Program-made: the position numbers and the translations under genes
Notes under the pieces: model-generated
What the model saw: only the letters and a program-made list of their open reading frames with translations
Database searches by the model: none
What the model was told of the DNA's origin: nothing
Assembly (NCBI GenBank): GCA_028714695.1
Contig: JAQTLX010000007.1
Location: forward strand, 62,001 to 126,000
DNA from: Ignavibacteria bacterium
GTDB taxonomy: Bacteria > Bacteroidota > Ignavibacteria > Tepidaquicellales > Tepidaquicellaceae
Reading direction: 5' to 3'
Length of the DNA: 64,000 nucleotides
Shown: in pieces, positions 35,495 to 45,164 of the stretch
Position numbering within the stretch: position 1 is the stretch's first letter
Layout: each line of letters opens with the position of its first letter

Positions 35495-36283
35495 TTGCAG
35501 AAAATAATATCTATATCGAATCAAAAAGGCGGGGTGGGCAAAACCACAACAGCCGTGAATATCTCCGCGTGTATCGCTAAACTCGGCATTAAGACTCTGC
35601 TCGTGGATGCAGACCCGCAGGCTAACGCGACGACGGGTATGGGAATCGAAGCGAAAGACGACGGCAGCAGCGTGTATGAACTTCTTGTGAGCGATAAAAA
35701 AGCAAAGGACGTAATTAAGCCTACGCAAATCGAAGACCTTTCCATCATTACGTCAAACATTAATCTCGTTGCGGCGGAACTCGAACTCGTGCCGCTTCCG
35801 CACAGGGAAAGAAAACTGAAAGAAAAACTCGGGGAATTATCTCAGCCTGACAGCGGTTTTGATTTTGAGTATGTATTTATTGATTGTCCGCCGTCTCTCG
35901 GACTGATTACAATCAATTCTCTGAATGCCGCGAATGCTGTGCTGATTCCCGTACAGTGCGAATATTACGCGCTCGAAGGACTATCTGCGCTGCTTAATAC
36001 AATTAAGATGGTTAAGAATTCTTTTAATCCCGGACTCAGCATAGAGGGCTATCTGCTTACGATGTTCGATTCAAGGCTTAGGCTTGCAAATCAGGTGGAG
36101 GCGGAACTTAGAAAATATTTTTCCGATAAAGTTTTTAACACAAAGATAGCAAGGAATGTGAAAATCGGAGAGGCGCCGAGTTACGGCAAGCCCGTTATTG
36201 TGTATGACCCGCTTTCATCAGGCGCGAATAATTATACCGAACTGGCGGAGGAATTTGTTTCAAGAAATAAAAAAACTATTTAA
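35495..36283 (+). CDS. parA: Chromosome-partitioning ATPase ParA/Soj
   Basis: This 262-aa Walker-type ATPase works with ParB in chromosome segregation. The start is TTG at 35495 ([18 protein letters not shown]). The deviant Walker A KGGVGKTT is at about residues 11-18, [12 protein letters not shown] follows, and the Walker B region reads [16 protein letters not shown]. ParB follows 15 bp later. No parS site was spotted in the window. Confidence 0.95.
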   Translation: MQKIISISNQKGGVGKTTTAVNISACIAKLGIKTLLVDADPQANATTGMGIEAKDDGSSVYELLVSDKKAKDVIKPTQIEDLSIITSNINLVAAELELVPLPHRERKLKEKLGELSQPDSGFDFEYVFIDCPPSLGLITINSLNAANAVLIPVQCEYYALEGLSALLNTIKMVKNSFNPGLSIEGYLLTMFDSRLRLANQVEAELRKYFSDKVFNTKIARNVKIGEAPSYGKPVIVYDPLSSGANNYTELAEEFVSRNKKTI

Positions 36284-36298
36284 GATTTAAAATTATTT

Positions 36299-37195
36299 AT
36301 GGATAATAAAGGCGGATTGGGAAAAGGCTTATCGGCGCTTTTCGAAAACAGGAATATCGACCCGAACAATCCCAACGGGGATAAAGCGGGGACCGATACG
36401 GGAAAACAATTATTGGTAGAAATTGAAAACATAAGGGCTAATCCTTTTCAACCGAGAGAGGATTTCGACGACTCGAAACTTAACGAACTTTCAAAATCAA
36501 TCAGAAAAAAAGGCGTTCTTCAGCCCATAACACTTAAAGTTGCAAAAGACGGAAACGGTTATTTGCTTATCTCGGGCGAACGCCGCCTGAGAGCCGCTAA
36601 ACTCGCGGGACTTCGGACAATTCCCGCATTCATATATGAAACGGACGATGAAAGCAAAGAAAATCTTCTTGAACTTGCTCTCATTGAAAACGTTCAGCGC
36701 GATGACCTTAATGCAATGGAACTTTCCGATTCTTACAGAAGACTTGTTGACGAATGCGATCTTACTCAGGAGGAAATAGCCGAGAAAGTTTCGAAACAAA
36801 GAAGTACGGTCGCGAATTTTCTAAGACTTCAGAATCTTCCGCAGGAAGTGAAAATATCCCTTAGAAAAAATGAGATTACCGAAGGTCATGCGAGAAATAT
36901 TCTGAGGCTTGACAGCGCCGAAGCGCAGATTGAATTGTGGAAAAGAATCGTGACGGAAAGTCTGTCGGTTCGTAAACTTGAACAGATAACAGATAAGCAG
37001 GCGAAGAAGAAAAAGAAAAGAAAACAGGATACATCAAGCGCAGGCTCCGAATACGTCGAGATACAGAATAAACTCAGAGAGTATTTCGGCACAAGAGTTA
37101 TAGTAAAACCAAAAACAAAACAGACAGGGGAAATAATAATAGAATATTATTCCAATGATGATCTCGATAGAATAATAGAACTATCGGGAAAATAA
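36299..37195 (+). CDS. parB: Chromosome-partitioning protein ParB/Spo0J
   Basis: This 298-aa protein has an N-terminal ParB CTPase domain (IRANPFQPREDFDD, LLISGERRLRAAKLAG, ALIENVQRDDLNAMELSDSY). A helix-turn-helix that binds parS follows (LTQEEIAEKVSKQRSTVANFLRL), then a C-terminal dimerisation segment after a basic KKKKKRKQD linker. The start MDNKGGLGKGLSALFENR is the canonical ParB N-terminus that stimulates ParA. It is transcribed with parA. Confidence 0.95.
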   Translation: MDNKGGLGKGLSALFENRNIDPNNPNGDKAGTDTGKQLLVEIENIRANPFQPREDFDDSKLNELSKSIRKKGVLQPITLKVAKDGNGYLLISGERRLRAAKLAGLRTIPAFIYETDDESKENLLELALIENVQRDDLNAMELSDSYRRLVDECDLTQEEIAEKVSKQRSTVANFLRLQNLPQEVKISLRKNEITEGHARNILRLDSAEAQIELWKRIVTESLSVRKLEQITDKQAKKKKKRKQDTSSAGSEYVEIQNKLREYFGTRVIVKPKTKQTGEIIIEYYSNDDLDRIIELSGK

Positions 37196-37217
37196 ATATA
37201 ACAGCAAAAAAACCGCT

Positions 37218-37601
37218 ATGAAAAAAATATTATACACTGATAAGGCGCCGAAGCCCATCGGACCTTATTCTCAGGCAATTCATTACGTAGAATTCAACGG
37301 TCTCTTCTTCACTTCCGGGCAGATTGCTCTCAACAGCGAAGGCAATATCGTTTCCGAAGACATTAAGGAGCAGACGAAAACAGTATGCGAAAACCTTAAG
37401 CATATTCTTGAAGAACACGGCTCATCGCTGAACAACACAATGAAGACCACTGTCTTTATGAAGAACATATCGGAGTTCCCTCTAATGAACGAAGTCTATG
37501 CTTTGTATTTCGGCGAAGCGGCTCCCGCGCGCAGCACAGTCGAAATAGCAAAACTTCCTAAAGACGCAAAAGTAATGATAGAGGTAATCGCTCACAAATA
37601 A
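37218..37601 (+). CDS. ridA: RidA-family enamine/imine deaminase
   Basis: This 127-aa protein has the YjgF/RidA signature. DKAPKPIGPYSQAIHYVEFNG is at the N-terminus, FTSGQIALNSEGNIV follows, and the C-terminal PARSTVEIAKLPKDAKVMIEVIA contains the conserved Arg (PARS) and Glu. It hydrolyses reactive 2-aminoacrylate-type intermediates from PLP enzymes. It lies 22 bp after parB. Confidence 0.93.
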   Translation: MKKILYTDKAPKPIGPYSQAIHYVEFNGLFFTSGQIALNSEGNIVSEDIKEQTKTVCENLKHILEEHGSSLNNTMKTTVFMKNISEFPLMNEVYALYFGEAAPARSTVEIAKLPKDAKVMIEVIAHK

Positions 37602-37620
37602 AAATTTAAGTAATGAAATA

Positions 37621-38277
37621 ATGGAAACTAATAATAATGAACCTGTTTCTTCCAAACAGGAGGTGCTGGGTGAAATTATTTTAAGCGTTGTTATTACCGT
37701 TGCGTGCTGTTTACTTCTGGGATACGCGGCATTCCGGAAAGAAATGTTCAACTTCCATTCCTCCGCTTCTCAGGTTCTTGTAAATGCCGTAGCCGGCTCC
37801 GCATTTTTCTGGGTCAGAAAAAAAATCAATATTAAAATTTCTTTCGCGGTGACTTTTGTTCTTTTGCTTATACAATGGGCATTCATAATAAAAAGCACAA
37901 GATTGATTGTACTGAACCAGCAGGTGCTTTTCTTTCTCGCGCTTATTGCATCGATAATGCTTTATGATACTTACTTCTCGAGAATGCATAAATACGCGAA
38001 ACCGTTCATACTAATGTTTCTGCTTGCATTTTTCAGTGTTATTGAAACACTAATTCAGTTTTTGGTTATGATAATGTCCAATATGGCAAACTTTACTTTC
38101 GATATGATTGGGAGAGTATCATTTTCAATGACAATTACGGGCGGCGTTTCGGGTCTCGGACTTGGTATGGGAATACTGGCTGCATATCTTCTCGTCCCGA
38201 AATTAAAACTGCCTGTCGACGCGCAGGAAGACACGCCGGAAGATGCGCCGGGAGATGCGCCTGATGATAAGCGATAA
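37621..38277 (+). CDS. Unknown integral membrane protein with acidic tail
   Basis: This 218-aa protein has about six predicted membrane helices from residue 17 onward. The short cytoplasmic C-terminus is acidic and Pro/Asp-rich, with the repeated unit EDTPEDAPGDAPDD. No family motif is recognised. It sits between ridA and uvrC with short spacers. The repeat in the tail suggests slippage-prone DNA of low constraint. Confidence 0.65.
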   Translation: METNNNEPVSSKQEVLGEIILSVVITVACCLLLGYAAFRKEMFNFHSSASQVLVNAVAGSAFFWVRKKINIKISFAVTFVLLLIQWAFIIKSTRLIVLNQQVLFFLALIASIMLYDTYFSRMHKYAKPFILMFLLAFFSVIETLIQFLVMIMSNMANFTFDMIGRVSFSMTITGGVSGLGLGMGILAAYLLVPKLKLPVDAQEDTPEDAPGDAPDDKR

Positions 38278-38335
38278 ACAAAATATATTGATATTGCTGA
38301 AAATAATATAAACATTAAGATAAGAACGACTATTA

Positions 38336-40246
38336 TTGCCGGAATCATTAAAAAATAATCTGCAGTCCAAACTCGGGAACCTGCCCTCTGCGCCGGGCGT
38401 GTATCAGTTCAAAGATACTAACGGAAAAGTTATATACGTCGGTAAAGCAAAAATTCTTAAGAACCGCGTCAGGCAGTATTTCCACTCCGGTCCGCAGGCA
38501 GCGAAAACAGCCGCGATGATTTCCAAAGTAGCGGACTTCGAAATTATTACTACCGATAATGAAATTGAAGCGCTAATACTCGAGTTCAACCTGATTAAGC
38601 AATTAAAGCCGCGGTATAATGTTCTGCTTAAAGACGATAAAACGTATCCGTACATCGTTATAACAAACGAACCTTTTCCGCGGGTCTTTCCCACAAGGAA
38701 TAAACGCACCGACGGCTCAAGATATTACGGACCATACACGGACGTTAAAACAATGAGATACGCGCTCAAATCTATCAGGGATATTTTCACCATACGTTCA
38801 TGCAATCTTAATCTTACGGACGAAACAATAAAAGAAGGAAAGTATAAAGTCTGCCTTGATTATCACATTCACAAATGCGAAGGTCCGTGCGTAGGTTTTG
38901 TTTTGCAGAAAGAATATAAAGAAATGATTGACCAGGTAGCGAAACTTCTGAACGGAAAAATCGCTGCGGTTGAAAAAGAACTGAAACTAAAAATGGATGA
39001 GTATTCCGCCGACATGAAATTCGAACAGGCGGCAAGAATGAGGGATAAGATAGACGCACTGCAGATCTATAGTTCTAAACAGAAAATGGCCGGTGAAGAA
39101 ATTATCGACAGGGATGTATTCGCGGTTGAATCGGAAGATAACGATGCCTGCGGTATGGTGCTGAAAATACGCGACGGCAGAGTGATAGGCAAAACTCATT
39201 TCTATTTCGGCAACGTGCTTGAAAAACCCAGGGAAGAAATTCTCGGGAATCTTGTTACGAACTATTACCTTAAATCGGATTTCATTCCCGATGAGATATT
39301 CTTTCCTTTCGAAATGGAAAATTCCGACGCACTGGAAAAATGGCTCCGTGAAAGAAAAAACGGCAGGGTAGAAATAGTAGTTCCGAAAATCGGCGAAAAG
39401 GCGAAACTGATTAACATGGTCGAAAGCAATGCAAGGTTTATGCTCGATGAACTGAAACTGGCGAAAATGAAAAGAGAATATATTGCTCCTTCCGTAGAAT
39501 CACTTCGCCGCGACCTCCACCTTAACAGGCTTCCGAAACATATAGAATGTTTTGATATTTCTCATATTCAGGGAACCGATACAGTAGCGTCTATGGTTGT
39601 ATTTCGTGACGCTAAACCGAAGAAAACGGAATATAGAAAATATAAAATACGAAGCGTAAGCAATGAAACCGGTGAACCCGATGACTTCCTCTCGATGAGA
39701 GAAGTCGTTCACAGACGCTATAGAAGACTGACGGATGAAAAAAGCGAAATGCCCGACCTCATAGTCATTGACGGAGGAAAAGGGCAGTTGTCGTCCGCTG
39801 TTGCCGTCTTTAAAGACATTGGACTTGAACTTGCAAACGAAACGGGCGAATCACTTGCCGATAAAACAAAAGCGCCTAATATTATCGGACTTGCAAAACG
39901 CCTCGAAGAAGTTTTTGTTCCGAATGATTCCGACGCGCATACTATTCCGAAAACTTCAAGCGGGCTTAAACTGCTTCAGAGAATACGCGATGAAGCGCAC
40001 AGGTTTGCAATCGAGTTTCATCGTGAACTGAGAAGCAAAAGAACTCTTGTCTCCGAACTTAATGATATTAAAGGGATTAGCGAAGCATCGGCAAAAAAAC
40101 TGCTGACGAAATACGGCTCATTCGAAGGAGTTAAAGATGCCGTGCTTAACCATGAAGAAGAATTCGAACTCGACATGGGAAAAAGACTGACGGGAGTGCT
40201 TGTAAGGTACTTTTATGACGGCAGCGAAGAAGAAAATATCACTTAA
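38336..40246 (+). CDS. uvrC: Excinuclease ABC subunit C
   Basis: This 636-aa protein is the dual-incision nuclease of nucleotide excision repair. The start is TTG at 38336. An N-terminal GIY-YIG domain (PGVYQFKDTNGKVIYVGKAK), a UVR domain (KFEQAARMRDKIDALQ), an RNase H-like endonuclease domain (CFDISHIQGTDTVASMV, PDLIVIDGGKGQLSSA) and C-terminal helix-hairpin-helix repeats (LNDIKGISEASAKKLL) appear in the expected order. Length is normal. PhoH follows 15 bp later. Confidence 0.96.
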   Translation: MPESLKNNLQSKLGNLPSAPGVYQFKDTNGKVIYVGKAKILKNRVRQYFHSGPQAAKTAAMISKVADFEIITTDNEIEALILEFNLIKQLKPRYNVLLKDDKTYPYIVITNEPFPRVFPTRNKRTDGSRYYGPYTDVKTMRYALKSIRDIFTIRSCNLNLTDETIKEGKYKVCLDYHIHKCEGPCVGFVLQKEYKEMIDQVAKLLNGKIAAVEKELKLKMDEYSADMKFEQAARMRDKIDALQIYSSKQKMAGEEIIDRDVFAVESEDNDACGMVLKIRDGRVIGKTHFYFGNVLEKPREEILGNLVTNYYLKSDFIPDEIFFPFEMENSDALEKWLRERKNGRVEIVVPKIGEKAKLINMVESNARFMLDELKLAKMKREYIAPSVESLRRDLHLNRLPKHIECFDISHIQGTDTVASMVVFRDAKPKKTEYRKYKIRSVSNETGEPDDFLSMREVVHRRYRRLTDEKSEMPDLIVIDGGKGQLSSAVAVFKDIGLELANETGESLADKTKAPNIIGLAKRLEEVFVPNDSDAHTIPKTSSGLKLLQRIRDEAHRFAIEFHRELRSKRTLVSELNDIKGISEASAKKLLTKYGSFEGVKDAVLNHEEEFELDMGKRLTGVLVRYFYDGSEEENIT

Positions 40247-40261
40247 ATAAATCATAATACT

Positions 40262-41605
40262 ATGGCGAAAAAGAAATCCCCGAAAACATTCGTTCTCGAT
40301 ACAAATGTCATACTTCACGATGCATCATGCATTCATCAGTTCAAGGAAAACGACATTGTTATCCCGCTTGCGGTTATCGAGGAAATAGATCATTTCAAAA
40401 GAGGCAGCCAGGTGATAAATCTTAATGCGCGTGACTTCGCACGGACGCTCGACGAACTTACGGGCAATGCTCTTTTTAACGGAGGAATTTCTCTTGGAAA
40501 AGGAAAAGGTAAAGTAAAAATTGCGATTAATAAAGGACTCAGCGATGAGATCCGGGAAATATTTAAAGAAGATACTCCCGACCACCGTATTTTAAGCACC
40601 GCGTATGAATTACAGAAAAAATCGAATGACCCGAACTCAATCATTCTTGTTACAAAAGACGTTAACCTTCGCATGAAAGCAAAAGCAATAGGCGTGCTTT
40701 CCGAAGATTATACTACTGACCATATCGGAAATATAGAAGAACTCTACAGCGGGAAAGATATAATTGAAGATTTCAGCGATGAACTTCTCAATAAAATTTA
40801 TCAGATACCTTTCCAGATTCCCGCTAAAGAAGTAATAAAAAAAGATAAGAACGAAGTACACCCGAATAAATTTTATATAATCAGAAATAAAAACCGTTCC
40901 GTGCTCGGTCATCTTGACCCGACAAAAGAATTTGTCGATAGAATCGATAAGAATCCCGCTTACGGCATAATGCCGAGAAATGCCGAACAGACTTTTGCCA
41001 TGAATGCGCTGATGAATAAAAACATTCCGCTCGTATCGATAACCGGAAAAGCGGGAACGGGAAAAACACTGCTGGCGCTTGCAACGGCGCTTGGCGTGAA
41101 AAAAGATTACAGGCAGATTTATATCGCGCGACCGGTTATTCCTTTGAGCAATAAAGATATCGGATACCTTCCCGGCGATGTGGACAGCAAACTTGCGCCG
41201 TATATGCAGCCGCTCTGGGATAACCTGAAGGTGATTCAGGACCAGTATCCCGATACGGATAAACACCATCAGGCAATCTCTAATATGGTGAAAGAAGAAA
41301 AGTTAATTGTCGAGCCGCTCAGTTATATAAGAGGCCGAAGCCTTCAGAGAATATTTTTTATAGTCGATGAAGCACAGAACCTTACTCCGCATGAAATTAA
41401 AACAATCATTACCCGCGTGGGCGAGGGAACTAAACTCGTATTTACGGGCGACATATATCAGATAGACCACCCGTACCTCGATTCGATGTCGAACGGTCTC
41501 TCTTATCTGATTGAACATTTCAAAGGACAGAAACTTTACGCGCACATAAATCTTGAAAAAGGCGAACGCTCCGAACTCGCTGAACTGGCAAGCAATTTGC
41601 TCTAA
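40262..41605 (+). CDS. PIN-PhoH fusion ATPase/RNase
   Basis: This 447-aa protein has an N-terminal PIN RNase domain (FVLDTNVILHDASCI, IPLAVIEEIDHFKRG, with acidic active-site residues). A PhoH-type ATPase follows: Walker A ITGKAGTGKTLLALA (about residue 261), Walker B FIVDEAQNLTPHEIKTI and LVFTGDIYQIDHPYLD. PhoH2-like proteins couple ATP-driven RNA unwinding with ribonuclease activity. It is co-directional with uvrC. Confidence 0.92.
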   Translation: MAKKKSPKTFVLDTNVILHDASCIHQFKENDIVIPLAVIEEIDHFKRGSQVINLNARDFARTLDELTGNALFNGGISLGKGKGKVKIAINKGLSDEIREIFKEDTPDHRILSTAYELQKKSNDPNSIILVTKDVNLRMKAKAIGVLSEDYTTDHIGNIEELYSGKDIIEDFSDELLNKIYQIPFQIPAKEVIKKDKNEVHPNKFYIIRNKNRSVLGHLDPTKEFVDRIDKNPAYGIMPRNAEQTFAMNALMNKNIPLVSITGKAGTGKTLLALATALGVKKDYRQIYIARPVIPLSNKDIGYLPGDVDSKLAPYMQPLWDNLKVIQDQYPDTDKHHQAISNMVKEEKLIVEPLSYIRGRSLQRIFFIVDEAQNLTPHEIKTIITRVGEGTKLVFTGDIYQIDHPYLDSMSNGLSYLIEHFKGQKLYAHINLEKGERSELAELASNLL

Positions 41606-41651
41606 TATGAAATGGAAATTTTTATTTATAACATTGAAACAATAGTCTAAG

Positions 41652-42476
41652 ATGAAAATAGGATATCTTCAGTTTAAGCCTGAATTGCTTAATGCAAAAG
41701 CGAACACGGAAAAAGTCTCCGATATGATTTCAGGAGGGACCTGCGACCTTCTCGTAATTCCCGAACTTGCAAATTCAGGTTATCTTTTTAAATCGGTTGA
41801 CGAACTGGTAAATGTCGCGGAAAATCCCGATGATGGTAAATTCTGCGGTATGCTGAAAAAAATAAGCGGGGAAACAAAATGTCATATCATCGCGGGATTC
41901 TGTGAAAAAGCGCAGGACAATGGAAATACTGTCTATTACAACTCCTCGATTCTCGTTTTTCCGGACGGAAAATACCGTATCTACAGAAAGACTCATCTTT
42001 TTTATGACGAAAGGAAGTTCTTTATTCCGGGCAATACAGGGTTCTGGGTTTATGATATCTATTCCGAAAAATACGGCAATGTGAAAGTCGGAATGATGAT
42101 ATGCTTCGACTGGATATATCCCGAAGCCGCCAGAACGCTTGCTCTGCGCGGCGCGCAGATAATCTGCCATCCTTCGAATCTCGTTATGCCGTACTGCCAG
42201 AATTCGATGTACACGCGCGCGATTGAAAATCAGGTGTTCACGATTACAGCAAACAGAATAGGTCTCGATGTTAACGGCAGCGACAGAGTCGGATTTACGG
42301 GCGGCAGCGTTATTTTAAACCCTAAAGGTGAATATCTTTCACGCGCGTCCGTGGATAAAGAGGAATTGAATGTTGTGGAAATAGATCCGTCTGCCGCTAA
42401 AAACAAATTCATTAACGAAAAGAATAATCTCTTCGATGAAAGAAGAGAATTGTTTTATTTCAGAAACTCATCGTGA
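41652..42476 (+). CDS. Nitrilase-superfamily amidohydrolase
   Basis: This 274-aa protein has the Glu-Lys-Cys triad of the carbon-nitrogen hydrolase fold: Glu in LLVIPELANSGYLF, Lys in YRKTHLFYDERKFF and Cys in MMICFDWIYPEAARTLALRGA. An amide or nitrile substrate is hydrolysed. The precise substrate is not deducible, and omega-amidase or beta-ureidopropionase-like roles are possible. The stop abuts the convergent GroES-like gene with no spacer. Confidence 0.9.
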   Translation: MKIGYLQFKPELLNAKANTEKVSDMISGGTCDLLVIPELANSGYLFKSVDELVNVAENPDDGKFCGMLKKISGETKCHIIAGFCEKAQDNGNTVYYNSSILVFPDGKYRIYRKTHLFYDERKFFIPGNTGFWVYDIYSEKYGNVKVGMMICFDWIYPEAARTLALRGAQIICHPSNLVMPYCQNSMYTRAIENQVFTITANRIGLDVNGSDRVGFTGGSVILNPKGEYLSRASVDKEELNVVEIDPSAAKNKFINEKNNLFDERRELFYFRNSS

Positions 42477-42848
42477 TTAAAACTCTTCTCTTTCAACCAT
42501 TAAAATCTGGTTCTGTGGTACGATGAAATATTTTTCTTCTTTGTATACAACTTCAACGGAACCTTTCTGCATGAATATCGCCAGGTCGCCTTCTTTCACC
42601 TGCAAAGGGATGTATTTTACTTTCTCATCGGTTGCTTTCCATGTTTCGTCAAGTTCATCCGAAGCCTGAGCAAGAGGATATCCCGGACCTACTTTCATTA
42701 CGTATCCCGACTGCACGACTTCTTTTTCCTGTACGCCCGGAGGCAGATACAAGCCCGTCTTCGTGCGATCTGACAGCGACTTGGGTTTAATCAAAACCCT
42801 GTCGCCCACTATAATTAAATTTTTCAGTTTGTTTTCCAAAGTAAACAT
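42477..42848 (-). CDS. Orphan GroES-like co-chaperone
   Basis: This 123-aa protein has the Cpn10 fold: LIIVGDRVLIKPKSLSDRTKTGLYLPPGVQEKEVVQSGYVMKVGPG at the N-terminus, and the end VVYKEEKYFIVPQNQILMVE. It is longer than canonical GroES (about 95 aa), with an insert before the final strands (LDETWKATDEKVKYIPLQVKEGDLAIFMQKG). No groEL is adjacent, so it is likely a divergent second GroES of uncertain partner. Confidence 0.85.
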   Translation of the reverse strand: MFTLENKLKNLIIVGDRVLIKPKSLSDRTKTGLYLPPGVQEKEVVQSGYVMKVGPGYPLAQASDELDETWKATDEKVKYIPLQVKEGDLAIFMQKGSVEVVYKEEKYFIVPQNQILMVEREEF

Positions 42849-43014
42849 TAAAATTATTGCCTGTTGCTGAATAATATTACTTAAAAATAATTAAATTCAT
42901 GCACACTTATAATTCAAAAATTCATTGCTATTTATTGAATTCTCACCCTGACTGAATTATTTATACATTGTAAAAAATTATTATTTGGCGAATCTTTTAC
43001 AAAACACGAAAACT

Positions 43015-43872
43015 ATGAAAATTCTCGTAACACCAGGAAAAGAAATAAAACTAAAAGACTACGACCCTGCCTGGACAGGCGATTTTAAAAACAAAGAAGA
43101 AGCGGCAATAAAACTTCAGAAAGATATTGAGAGAATGTCCGAACTTCAGAACAGACTCTACGCAAACGATAAATACGGAGTCCTTATAATCTTTCAGGCT
43201 CTCGATGCCGCAGGAAAAGACAGCACGATAAAGAATGTGATGACGGGCATAAATCCGCAGGGCTGCCAGGTCGTCAGTTTCAAAAGTCCGTCAAGCGAAG
43301 AACTTGACCACGATTACCTATGGCGCTGTTCCAAAAATGTTCCCGAAAAAGGAAGAATCGGAATTTTTAACCGCTCTTATTACGAAGAAGTTCTTGTCGT
43401 AAAAGTGCATCCCGAAATGCTCGAAAACCAGCATCTTCCCGAATTAAAAGACCCGGAAAAACTCTGGAAAAGAAGATACGACGAGATTAACAATTTCGAA
43501 AAATATCTTACGAGAAACGGAATTATTGTTCTTAAATTTTTTCTTAATGTTTCAAAGGACGAGCAGAAGAAAAGATTTCTCGAGAGAATTGATAAACCCG
43601 AAAAGAACTGGAAATTCTCATCCGCCGATGTGGTCGAACGCGCACACTGGGACGAGTATCAGAAAGCGTATGAGGATATGTTTAACAATACAAGCACCGA
43701 CTGGGCGCCATGGTTCATTATTCCCGCCGACAAAAAATGGTTCACGCGTACCGCTGTAGCGAATGTGATTGTGAAAGCGCTCGAAGAACTTAAACTTGAA
43801 TACCCGACAGTAACAGATGAACATAAACAGAATCTCCAGAAGTCAAAAGATATCCTCTTAAACGAAAAATAA
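43015..43872 (+). CDS. ppk2: Polyphosphate kinase 2 family protein
   Basis: The protein has about 285 aa from the ATG at 43015 (MKILVTPGKEIKLKDYDP). A TTG at 42985 is possible. The Walker A-like FQALDAAGKDSTIKNVM, the lid region GIFNRSYYEEVLVVKVHPE and the Walker B-like NGIIVLKFFLNVSKDEQKKRF define PPK2. It phosphorylates nucleotides from polyphosphate (AMP/ADP or other NMP/NDP). The size fits the single-domain class I/III type. A palindromic repeat follows 22 bp downstream. Confidence 0.92.
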   Translation: MKILVTPGKEIKLKDYDPAWTGDFKNKEEAAIKLQKDIERMSELQNRLYANDKYGVLIIFQALDAAGKDSTIKNVMTGINPQGCQVVSFKSPSSEELDHDYLWRCSKNVPEKGRIGIFNRSYYEEVLVVKVHPEMLENQHLPELKDPEKLWKRRYDEINNFEKYLTRNGIIVLKFFLNVSKDEQKKRFLERIDKPEKNWKFSSADVVERAHWDEYQKAYEDMFNNTSTDWAPWFIIPADKKWFTRTAVANVIVKALEELKLEYPTVTDEHKQNLQKSKDILLNEK

Positions 43873-43894
43873 AGCAGCGTAAAAGAATTATGTG

Positions 43895-43985
43895 ACTGTC
43901 AGGAGTTACCTCCTGACAGTACCGTCAGGTGGAAACCCTCCCTCGCCACGGCGAGCCTTTGGCATGGCGGGCAGGCACCTGACGG
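43895..43985 (+). repeat. Two GTCAGGAGG-type palindromes downstream of ppk2
   Basis: 43895-43920 is a perfect 11-bp stem, ACTGTCAGGAG-TTAC-CTCCTGACAGT. 43923-43985 is the cored version, with arms GTCAGGTGGAAAC/ACCTGACGGGC and the same GC-rich core as at 14843 and 18372. The family is therefore not confined to the accessory region. Confidence 0.8.
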
Positions 43986-43995
43986 GCACAACCGC

Positions 43996-44093
43996 TAATC
44001 GTTAATCGCTAATCGTTAATTGCTAATCGTTAATTGCTAATCGTTAATTGCTAATCGTTAATTGCTAATCGTTAATCGCTAATTGTTAATTGT
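43996..44093 (+). repeat. 14-unit heptanucleotide tandem array
   Basis: Fourteen perfect-length 7-bp units of consensus TAAT(C/T)G(T/C), largely alternating TAATCGT and TAATTGC, fill the gap and touch the stop codon of the minus-strand M42 peptidase gene. The same heptamers occur inside the coding sequence of a T9SS protein at 55494-55528. Confidence 0.9.
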
Positions 44094-45163
44094 CACTTGA
44101 TGTATCTGAAATCTATTCCCGGTTTCAACTGCGCAAGAAACTCATACATCAGTTGTATCGTCTTGTCGATATCGTCCTTATGAACCATCTCAACCGTGGT
44201 GTGCATGTACTTCAACGGAATCGATATAAGCGCCGATGCAACGCCCATTCCCGAATACGCGAACGCGTCCGTGTCCGTACCGGTCGCGCGATAAACCGTG
44301 TCCCTTTGGAATTTGATTTTCTTCTTTTCAGCAACGCTGATGAGCATGTTCAGCACGTTGTTGTGCACAGCAGGTCCGTAAGTAAGCACGGGACCCTCGC
44401 CCGTCTTTGTGTCGCCCTGAGACTTCTTGTCATACAAAGGCGCGTTTGTGTCGTGTGTTACGTCCGTCACAATTGCCAGATTGGGAACAATGCGCCTCGA
44501 AATCATTTCCGCGCCTCTTAATCCGATTTCTTCCTGAACCGAATTCACGACGTACAATCCGAACGGGAGTTTTTTCTTCTTCTCTTTCAGCATTCTCGCT
44601 ACTTCTGCGATTACGAAACCGCCTATTTTATTGTCGAGCGCCTTGCCTACGTAAAATCTGTCGTTCAGCATTATCAATTCGTCTTCGAATGTCGCAACAC
44701 AGCCGACGTGCACTCCGAGTTTCTCGACTTCTTTCTTCGAACTGCATCCGCAGTCGAGGAAAATATTTTTCATAGTCGGAGATTCTTCCGTTTTCGCGTC
44801 CCTTACGTGTATCGCAGGCCAGCCGAAAACCGCTTTCACAACTCCATTCTTCGTGTGAATGTTCACACGCTTCGAAGGCGCAATCTGATGGTCGGAGCCG
44901 CCGTTTCGTTTCAGGTAAATATATCCCTTGTCGGTGATGTAACTCACGAACCATGAAATTTCGTCGGCATGCGCTTCGATTACAACTTTGTAATCCGCTT
45001 TCGGATTTATTACACCGACCACCGTTCCGTATGTGTCGCTTATGTATTCGTCTATATACGGAGTCAGGTAATCGAGCCATATTCTCTGACCGGAATATTC
45101 AAATCCGGTAGGAGATGCGTTGTTTATGTATTTGTCGAGGAATTCTCTGCTTTCTTTTCTCAT
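44093..45163 (-). CDS. M42-family metallo-aminopeptidase
   Basis: This 356-aa protein is of the FrvX/TET aminopeptidase type. The metal-binding and catalytic regions are visible: VIEAHADEISWFV (His-x-Asp), GKALDNKIGGFVIAE (bridging Asp), NSVQEEIGLRGAEM (catalytic Glu pair), VTDVTHDTN and the C-terminal MHTTVEMVHKDDI (His ligand). It is predicted to trim peptides in the cytoplasm as large oligomers. It is 1 bp from lplA, so it is co-transcribed with it. Confidence 0.93.
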   Translation of the reverse strand: MRKESREFLDKYINNASPTGFEYSGQRIWLDYLTPYIDEYISDTYGTVVGVINPKADYKVVIEAHADEISWFVSYITDKGYIYLKRNGGSDHQIAPSKRVNIHTKNGVVKAVFGWPAIHVRDAKTEESPTMKNIFLDCGCSSKKEVEKLGVHVGCVATFEDELIMLNDRFYVGKALDNKIGGFVIAEVARMLKEKKKKLPFGLYVVNSVQEEIGLRGAEMISRRIVPNLAIVTDVTHDTNAPLYDKKSQGDTKTGEGPVLTYGPAVHNNVLNMLISVAEKKKIKFQRDTVYRATGTDTDAFAYSGMGVASALISIPLKYMHTTVEMVHKDDIDKTIQLMYEFLAQLKPGIDFRYIK

Positions 45164-45164
45164 T

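Noticed and set aside
35495-37195. Origin of replication near parAB
   Set aside because: No DnaA boxes, dnaA gene or parS palindrome were recognised nearby, so no origin is called.
40637-41269. 210-aa antisense ORF within the PIN-PhoH gene
   Set aside because: It lies wholly opposite a motif-complete PhoH gene and has no recognisable domain. Long antisense frames arise from codon bias here.
43996-44093. Possible CRISPR array or iteron origin
   Set aside because: Units are 7 bp and contiguous, with no spacers. No cas or rep gene is adjacent.
44090-44521. 143-aa and overlapping plus-strand ORFs opposite the M42 peptidase
   Set aside because: Arg/Cys-rich translations typical of reverse-strand shadows. 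The minus strand has all M42 motifs.
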